A stretch of 26,580 nt of DNA from Euprymna scolopes (Eukaryota > Mollusca > Cephalopoda > Sepiida > Sepiolidae): positions 67,544,044-67,570,623 of the forward strand of contig CM044488.1 in NCBI GenBank assembly GCA_024364805.1, given 5' to 3'. Both the position numbers and the translations under genes were made by a program. Within the stretch, counting starts at the first letter, position 1; each line of letters opens with the position of its first letter. The notes under the pieces were generated by a model. That model was not told the DNA's origin, searched no databases, and saw only the letters and a list, made by a program, of their open reading frames with translations. Positions 18,754 to 26,580 of this stretch are shown here, one piece after another.

Positions 18754-19032
18754 ACATAGTGTTTACCGATGTATTGGAAAATTTAAAATGGTGGCCGATT
18801 CTCTCTTTGACACGGTAAGTTTTGGAAAAGGAGTTAAAAATAAAAAAATATGCAAAATACTGTTAAAACCCACCGAATACATGTCAGCCTATGTCACAGT
18901 AACATATATTGAGCGAGTTTTTAACCGTATTTTGTCTAGATTTTTATTTGTAACTCCTTTTCCCAAACTTACCGTGTCAAAGAGAGAGTCGGCAGCCATT
19001 TAAAATTTTCCAATACATCGATAAACATTGTA
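18754..19032. mobile_element. Long palindrome P2 (fold-back)
   Basis: Arms of 131 bp (18754-18884 and 18902-19032) around a 17-bp spacer, roughly 85-90% alike by eye. Shared arm segments include CGATGTATTGGAAAATTT, TCTCTCTTTGACACGGTAAG and GGAAAAGGAGTTA. Each arm carries ATGG(T/C)(G/T)GCCGA. The open frame at 18734-19003 is the forward and mirror reading of the arms, not a gene. Confidence 0.85.
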
Positions 19033-19035
19033 TGT

Positions 19036-19119
19036 TTTTGGTATTATTATACAAACACCGTGACAGCGTTAGGGTTAGGGTTAATTCGCTGTCACGGTGT
19101 TTGTATAATAATACCAAAA
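19036..19119. repeat. Perfect 33-bp palindrome P3 with TTAGGG loop
   Basis: Arms 19036-19068 and 19087-19119 are perfectly complementary over 33 bp, from TTTTGGTATTATTATAC through CACCGTGACAGCG. The 18-base spacer is TTAGGGTTAGGGTTAATT, that is two and a half units of the animal telomere repeat. It starts 4 bp after P2 ends. It could form a very stable hairpin or cruciform. Confidence 0.95.
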
Positions 19120-19130
19120 TAAAAGTAAAT

Positions 19131-19157
19131 ACTCCTGGGCAATGCCGGCTGAGTAGA
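19131..19157 (-). repeat. Element terminus motif, reverse orientation
   Basis: CTCCTGGGCAATGCCGGCTG is close to the reverse complement of the motif at 14153-14181. Together with the tail at about 18640-18690 it bounds a block in which P2 and P3 lie. Confidence 0.5.

Positions 19158-20125
<968 letters not shown>

Positions 20126-20165
<40 letters not shown>
20126..20165. repeat. (CA)n microsatellite
   Basis: About 20 uninterrupted CA units. Confidence 0.95.
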
Positions 20166-20169
<4 letters not shown>

Positions 20170-21238
20170 AAATAATAAATCAATCAATAAATATTTCAAT
20201 TCTGTTAAAAGAACAGCAGGAAATATATAAAGAGAAAGAATCCCTTTTTATGACTTAATTCGAACCATAAGTTCAACCAACTCAAAAAAGGATAACAAAT
20301 AACCCAATGTTAGACATTTTCATTCATTATAACGTCTTTTACAACGTTGGTTTTTAATTTGATGGAAAACAAACTTTGAATTTGGAGACAGAAATTTTTT
20401 TAAAAATACTTTTTTTTTTTTTTTTTTCATTGATCGAAGACCGAAGAGATACTACACTTTGACAAGGAAATGAAACTTTAAGGACATAAAAATGTTTTGT
20501 AATTTGTTTTTTTTTAATTTGTGAAAATGAAAGAATCTTTTAAAAAAAAAAAACTATTTTTTAAAAGATACATTTACATACAATTGATATTAAAAGTTAG
20601 ATGGTATTGGTCTCTAAACGTATATTAATTAAAGTTTAAATAGGAAATAAATTTAAAAATACATTTAGACAAAAACGACGAATTAAAAATATTTTCAAGA
20701 TTTTTTTCAAATAAATTAATAAATTTAAACAAAATATACTTTTTTATTTTGTAAGTTACATTGTTTAATGGATTTAATTAGAATTGAATTTTTTTTTCAA
20801 ATATTTCAATGAAATAATTTCATTAAAAAAAAACCTTGAGAAAATAAATCAAGAAATGCGACTTTTCGAATATAAAAAATGACACTGAATTTACTTTATT
20901 TAAAATTTTATTTATTTTTTATTTATTTTCGTTTTTAGATCAAATTTCCAATGAAACTTAAATTTGTGCTTTGAAATTAATTTTAAAAGTTATTTCGAAC
21001 AATTAAAGACTTAATTATTAAAATAAGTTAGTTTTATTGAAACAGTTAACTCTTTGAAAAAAAAAATCCAAATTTAACCAAAAAATGAATTAACCAATTT
21101 TAAAAAATGCTGAAATGTTCTTTTTTTTCTTTTAAGAAAATATTCAAATTTTTCATGATTTTTTTTTATAATATTAAAACTTTAGTTAAATATCAAAAAA
21201 GAGAAAGAATAATAATTTATAAAAAGAATCAATCTTAC
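20166..21238. other. Very AT-rich stretch, possible intron
   Basis: More than 1 kb of strongly AT-rich DNA with A and T runs and no reading frame of note. If the exon at 21239-21409 is real, this would be the start of its first intron on the - strand. Confidence 0.4.
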
Positions 21239-21409
21239 AGCGCGCCGTGCAATGGGTATGTATTCACATAACGGGTCATCGTCAGTGTCAGATCGTAATT
21301 TGGTAAGAATAGTTTCCAAAGATAATGTATTGTTATTATTATTGACTGTAATAATCTCCTCGGTGGTCGGTTGTATCCGGGGGCCATCCCAATTTATTGT
21401 CCCAGCCAT
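21239..21409 (-). CDS. Possible first coding exon of an unidentified host gene
   Basis: On the - strand an ATG at 21409 opens 57 codons that begin MAGTINWDGPRIQPTTEE, pass a five-asparagine run and SLETILTKLRSDTDDDPLCE, and end IPIARRA. The last codon is followed directly by GTAAGA (21238-21233), a good splice donor in phase 0. The stretch is much richer in G and C than the DNA on either side and looks unlike the repeats. I see no signal peptide or membrane segment; the SDTDDD cluster would suit casein kinase 2. TATATATAAAA lies about 30 bases upstream of the ATG, but in such AT-rich DNA this means little. I do not recognise the protein and no second exon is visible. The + strand open frame over the same bases (21252-21473) is a shadow. 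Confidence 0.4.
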
Positions 21410-21783
21410 GACCTGGTTTATTTATCTTATTTTTTTATATATACAAATTATATTTTTATCGCAACTGCCATGAACACTCTTTAATTAATTTCCGTACAAA
21501 AATGAAAACATTTTCCAAAAAGTTAAAGACAACTCCAAAACTTCATTCTCAGATTCTAAACTTTTTCCTCAGATCCAGATATATCAACAACAAAAAAAAA
21601 AAAAGTTCGTTACAATCCAAACCAAAAAGAAAAAAACGGCTGATGCAATTATTCTAACTTAAATGGTTTGACTGAGAAAAGGCCATGGCACTTTTGTGCG
21701 GTTTTCTTTTTAAACTTCTAGGAAGTTTGTGTTTCCAATCCTTTCTTTACGCTCTCCCTCCCTCTTTCAAACGTTATACACGT

Positions 21784-21851
21784 TCACTGATGCTGATGAT
21801 AAAACTGTTAGTTCTTGATGTTGATAGTGATAAGGATGATGGTGATGGTGG

Positions 21852-21884
<33 letters not shown>

Positions 21885-21885
21885 C
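21784..21885 (+). repeat. GAT-rich trinucleotide repeat
   Basis: Imperfect GATGAT/GTTGAT units become a pure (GAT)n run at about 21853-21883. It produces Asp and His homopolymers in open frames on the two strands; neither is a supported gene. Confidence 0.9.
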
Positions 21886-22099
21886 AACATAAAATAAAAA
21901 AGAGGACAAAAACTCTGTTGTAACGATTAACGTTATAAAACGGCGGCACTAAGGGGCGGGGGAGGAGAGAATGATGCTGATTCTGATGCAGAATTGAGAA
22001 ACGTGGGGGTTTTTGAATAAATAAAAAAGGTTGCCCGATTCTCTGACTGGTTGCTTTAAATATCAAAGAAATCCAAGCAACAATTTTAAATAAAAACAT

Positions 22100-22230
22100 T
22101 TTATTATATCTTCCTCATTCTTTCTCCTCTTTCCCTTCCTTTCTCTCTTTTTTCTCTCTCGCTTTTTCACTATCTTTTTCTTCCTCGCCCTTCCCACCGC
22201 TTTCGTTATCCCCTTCTTTCTCACCATTAC
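22100..22230 (+). repeat. Polypyrimidine tract
   Basis: About 130 bases that are almost all C and T (CTCC, TTCC and TCTC mixtures) on the + strand. Long pyrimidine tracts can adopt triple-helix structure; no function is shown. Confidence 0.8.
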
Positions 22231-22307
22231 ACATGTACTTATTTATTTATTTAGTCTTTACTTCCTTGGACCCAAAAGGGGGTAATAAAAACCGTTCTAC
22301 CATGTGG

Positions 22308-22680
22308 ATCCTGTCTGTCTGACTAGTGGTTACAGGCATGTACTGTGGGCTCGACATTCCGGGTTCTAATTCTGACTAAATCACCTTCTTCACTAATACC
22401 ATTGGGGAAAAGTATAAATCCATATTTTCTCTCCTTATCTATGAATTAAATAGTAGGATAGACTAGATTCTCAAGCTATGCTTGAGCAATTAGCCTAGGG
22501 GAGAAGAAAAACTCTCAATATAACATCAGTCTTCTCGACTTTGTTTTCAGTCGTCTTGAACATTTCCTAATGCCGGTTAAGGAGAGTTGAGGATGTAGGT
22601 GCACAACTTACAGTTGCACAACCCTTGTTTTAACAATCGACTTTCCACGCTAGCACATTTGCAGGAGGTATCGATTATCT
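22308..22680 (+). mobile_element. tRNA-derived SINE (probable)
   Basis: GTCTGACTAGTGGTTACAGG (A-box region, like the TCTAGTGGTTA of some tRNAs) is followed about 40 bases on by CCGGGTTCTAATTC, a good match to the B box GGTTCRANYCC (22362-22372). This spacing and order are those of an internal polymerase III promoter. Downstream comes an unrelated body of roughly 300 bp. Its last part, ACTTTCCACGCTAGCAC near 22640-22656, faintly resembles the CTTTCCATGCTAGCATG segment of the cephalopod SINE. The tRNA part would not fold as a true tRNA gene. The 3' end is uncertain. Confidence 0.55.
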
Positions 22681-23359
22681 CTTGAGATGTCAACAGTAAT
22701 GCGAGTTTCATGTCATTCGATATGTTTTACCAGTTTCTTCATCTTTAAAATATGTTCAACATATTGGCAATTTACAAAAAAAAAAAAAAAAAAAAAAAGG
22801 GAAAGAACCCCCCCCCCCATATATAAGCTTTATTCAATTAATAGTGCTTACTTACCACGAGTGCTGGTGCTGGATGTGACAATTTCGAAGATCCTTAAAA
22901 AGAGATACTAGGTTGGGACAAAAATAAAAATGGCCTCAGTCGAGAAGGATCTCCTCTTTCGACCGATTGCAGAATATTCTGATGTCAGCCGGATAAGTAT
23001 CGTCTGCTGACATGATAGAAAGATATTGATTTTCTTTGGTTTAACAATAACACGTGCCGTTATAGAATAGCAAAAAATAAAAGCTTCATCACTTTCGAAT
23101 TTTACCATGGAAGAAACTGTTGTATGCATGTTTAAAACTATAATAATGGAAGCAGAAACTGTATCGTAGACTTCGACATTCGAATATGATTTGGAAACGT
23201 TTTTAAAACTATCAATTCGAAAGTAGATTCTGACTAAAGGAATTGTATAGTTAACATATATATGAGTTTTTTTTTTTGTTTTTGTTTTTTAAGAAATCCA
23301 GCAGAGTGCTTAATTATAAGGAAAATCCGAAAATAAGAGCGTATTATTTATGTTTGTTT
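22681..23359. other. Non-coding stretch with homopolymers
   Basis: Contains a 23-base A run (22776-22798) and an 11-base C run (22808-22818). The rest is AT-rich spacer with no supportable gene. Confidence 0.4.
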
Positions 23360-24462
<1,103 letters not shown>

Positions 24463-24690
24463 AATTCTAGGAGGTCCACCCACCCAGACTTTGCATTCTC
24501 TCTTTAAGAAGAAGTTGGTTTATTGCTAATCATCTGAGGCGTCCCTACTGGGAAATGCCGACAGAACTGCCCAAACATTTTCTGAGGTCAGAGTGCTCCA
24601 CCTTTGAAGTGCTGGCTATTCAATCCCACTTTCCGATCTTAGTGTCACATCTTGTAGCCATGGTAGAGAGATAAATACCCTATTCCACCC
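24463..24690 (+). repeat. Dispersed repeat R2, fourth copy
   Basis: AAGAAGTTGGTTTATTGC, CTGAGGCGTCCCTACTGGG, AAATGCCGACAGAACTG, CCTTTGAAGTGCTGGCT and GTGTCACATCTTGTAGCC follow the same order as the copies at 9335 and 10286. This copy carries both halves and gives the best outline of the unit. Confidence 0.6.
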
Positions 24691-25523
24691 ATCATAAGTG
24701 GACCAGCAGCTAATAAAGCAAAAGTTTTTGCAGAAAACTTTGCAGAAAGTTGTCTGTGTCTTTCTTATGTTACTTTGATAAATACACATTCAATAATTTT
24801 ATGTACTAATCGAATATTTATCCAAATTAAAAGAAAAATCAAGGAAAAATTAAAACACATTTTTAAAAATACTTATTATTATTAATTATTATTATTATGT
24901 CTATTTTGAATTATTTTTTTTTAAGTTCCCCCTTTGACAATATGTCTCTACTCAAGCAATGCCAGGTAAATATAGATAGTATTTTACTATTAACATATAA
25001 AATGCTTCAACAACCATCAATACTATAGTAAGAACTTTGATGTTGAGTTGATTAGGATTAGTGCTGTAGTCTTTGAACACTGAAGACATTAGTTTTGCTT
25101 CCGGTACTAATTTGTCACAGATGCCTCCTTTTTTGGTCCAAGGCAAGATGGAGGAGCCAATGGTAGTGAGTGGAACCCTCTAAACTACTATATTAACCCC
25201 CCCCCCCTAAAATTTCTTGGTCAATATCTGCCACAAAAACAATGGATAACCCTAAACCACCTGAGATTAAAGAAAGCTTCAGTGCAACCATGCATAAATG
25301 GGGTTTCCCCGTACAAATGTGGAAACCCATTACAAACTTTTGTACACAATCACCAGCTGCCCCAAACACGGGCCTCAAAATGGCAAACATGATCTTTTTG
25401 AAACTGGAGAAATATATTGAACCAACTAAAATGTATATAGGCAAAAGTCAGAAGAAAAAAATGACATAGTACAATGATTTTTCTGAATTTTTGAGATGAG
25501 GATTGATAATTTGGATTATTTGA
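24691..25523. other. Non-coding stretch, possible repeat debris
   Basis: Mixed composition. 24950-24980 holds AAGCAATGCCAGGTAAATA, a weak match to the terminus motif at 14153. Open frames on both strands at 25193-25469 overlap one another and match no family I know, so neither is called. A 10-base C run lies at 25198-25207. Confidence 0.4.
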
Positions 25524-25723
25524 ATTATTGTTCTCATCTTGAGTGTTATTCTCAGAACATTTCGGTTGATGTAATTTCTGATCTTCTTCAGATGTATCTT
25601 GTTGACCTCAAGAATCTTTCTGCCCAATTTTGCAGATTCCCAAGTTCAACAAAATACAGATAAAGTCAGAGGTTACATTGACCAAAACGTTGTGAGAATA
25701 GCACTCAAGATGAGAACAGTAGT
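25524..25723. mobile_element. Fold-back element FB2
   Basis: Second member of the FB1 family. Arms of about 82 bp (25524-25606 and 25642-25723) face each other across about 35 bp. Both carry, in inverted form, TGTTCTCATCTTGAGTG, ACATTTCGGTTGATGTAA and CTTCTTCAGATGTATCTTGT. Arm order and orientation match 9664-9899, though many bases differ, so the two insertions are old. A 60-codon open frame across it is not a gene. Confidence 0.75.
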
Positions 25724-26291
25724 CAGATTAATAAAAAATAATAGGGCAATTTTAGCAGTTACATATGCCATAAAAAAATAATTTTAGATCTGGATAAAAT
25801 AAAATCCCTGAAAATTTCATATAGGTATGATATACTCACCCCGACCCATATAATAGATCCAAAGATAATTGAAATCACATTCTGTACTAACAAACATGGA
25901 ACAATTACAATGACTAATCTAAAATCATTCCCTTAATAAACTGTGAGTGGCAGAAAAAAAAACCAAACTAATTTTAAACCCCTGATATTATACAAAAAGG
26001 GGGGAGTAATTGAGATGTTTATGACCTCTAGGGAATCTTTTTTAATATAAAAATATTTATATATTTAACTTATGTTACAGATTTGTATGCATAACAGTCA
26101 TGCTTCAAATTCCCATAAGATTATGGTATTGGAGGGTGGTCAACATTTGAACATTACCTACTCCCCCCACTACCACCACACACACACACACACGTCATGA
26201 AGGGATCTTAAAAAAAAATATTTTATTCTTTCAATCAAATTTTATGCTCTTTGCATGTAATATAAAATTTCATTAAACTTGTGGTAGATTG
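25724..26291. other. AT-rich non-coding stretch
   Basis: AT-rich spacer with a short CA tract at 26176-26193. No gene is seen. Confidence 0.4.
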
Positions 26292-26580
26292 AGAGATGAT
26301 AATCAGCTTGCATGTAAGAAGTGCAAGACAATGGAGATGGATGAGAACTCAGATGTGGAGAAAATATATTTAGATGGCAAAGCTATTGGGGTTGTTCAAA
26401 AGTTTTGTCACATTGATGACACCACTGGAGCACTGTGAAGAGCAAGTGCTATTGCAATTGCAAAAGTTATGTGCAGATAGACTAAGTTCACATAACTTAT
26501 GCCATTACTAACCAGCAGAGCATTACCATTATCAACCAAGGAAAACAGAAATCACTTTTTCCATAGCTACCAACGTAATA
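26292..26580 (+). mobile_element. LINE fragment of a second type, cut by window edge
   Basis: A single frame from 26292 reads RDDNQLACKKCKTMEMDEN, KAIGVVQKFCHIDDTTGA and LMPLLTSRALPLSTK. It is interrupted by three stops. This order, with (V)QKFCYLGD.T...GG and PLLTSR...S.KGR in intact relatives, is the C-terminal region just beyond the RT palm of another LINE type common in marine invertebrates. It differs from families A and B. The relic starts abruptly and continues beyond the window. The broad call is secure; the clade is not. Confidence 0.7.

Noticed and set aside
19069-19083. Telomere or interstitial telomere array
   Set aside because: Only about two and a half TTAGGG units, all inside a hairpin loop; not a telomere.
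21685-21897. 70-codon frame ending in an Asp run, and the mirrored His-rich frame at 21767-22099
   Set aside because: Both are readings of the (GAT)n tract and surrounding spacer.
25193-25469. Two overlapping open frames of 83 and 75 codons on opposite strands
   Set aside because: Neither has a recognised motif, and mutually overlapping frames of this length are expected by chance. Repeat-derived sequence is possible.

Overview
The window is AT-rich animal DNA, almost entirely non-coding and full of repeats. The best fit is a coleoid cephalopod or a close lophotrochozoan relative. The clues are decayed endonuclease-reverse transcriptase LINEs of jockey/CR1-like type, a degenerate SINE that resembles (from memory) the family very common in squid, cuttlefish and octopus, long (TA)n and (CA)n tracts, and many fold-back elements. 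There is no operon-like structure, no CRISPR, no bacterial gene, and no recognisable LTR element or virus copy.

Layout. 1-1700: AT-rich DNA, then a decayed LINE (copy A1, + strand). 2602-2763: a small element with TTAA ends and piggyBac-like inverted termini. 3300-3960: a degenerate ~70-bp minisatellite. 4330-4870: interspersed repeats, including a probable cephalopod SINE. 5200-6910: LINE copy A2 (- strand) interrupted by a younger LINE 3' end with a poly(A) tail (copy B2). 7430-8590: repeat modules carrying ATGGCGACC motifs. 9040-10560: copies of an unclassified dispersed repeat, plus a fold-back element (9664-9899) whose arms resemble a hammerhead ribozyme core. 10695-10925: assembly gap. 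11929-12312: a fold-back bracketed by (TA)n. 12683-12906: a 27-bp minisatellite. 13722-16425: LINE copies A3 and B1 (- strand), separated by an unclassified repeat. 18002-19157: a cluster of long palindromes, one with a TTAGGG loop. 19501-19631 and 23511-23622: long (TA)n tracts. 22308-22680: a tRNA-like SINE. 24463-24690 and 25524-25723: further copies of the earlier repeat and fold-back. 26292-26580: the start of another LINE that runs off the right edge.

Only one stretch looks like host coding sequence: a possible 57-codon first exon on the - strand at 21409-21239, ending at a GTAAGA splice donor. Its GC content is clearly higher than its surroundings, but I cannot name the protein and no second exon is visible. 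The LINE reading frames are pseudogenes. No set of genes works together here. The interesting content is repeat architecture, mainly the palindrome cluster at 18.2-19.2 kb and the paired fold-backs at 9.7 and 25.6 kb.
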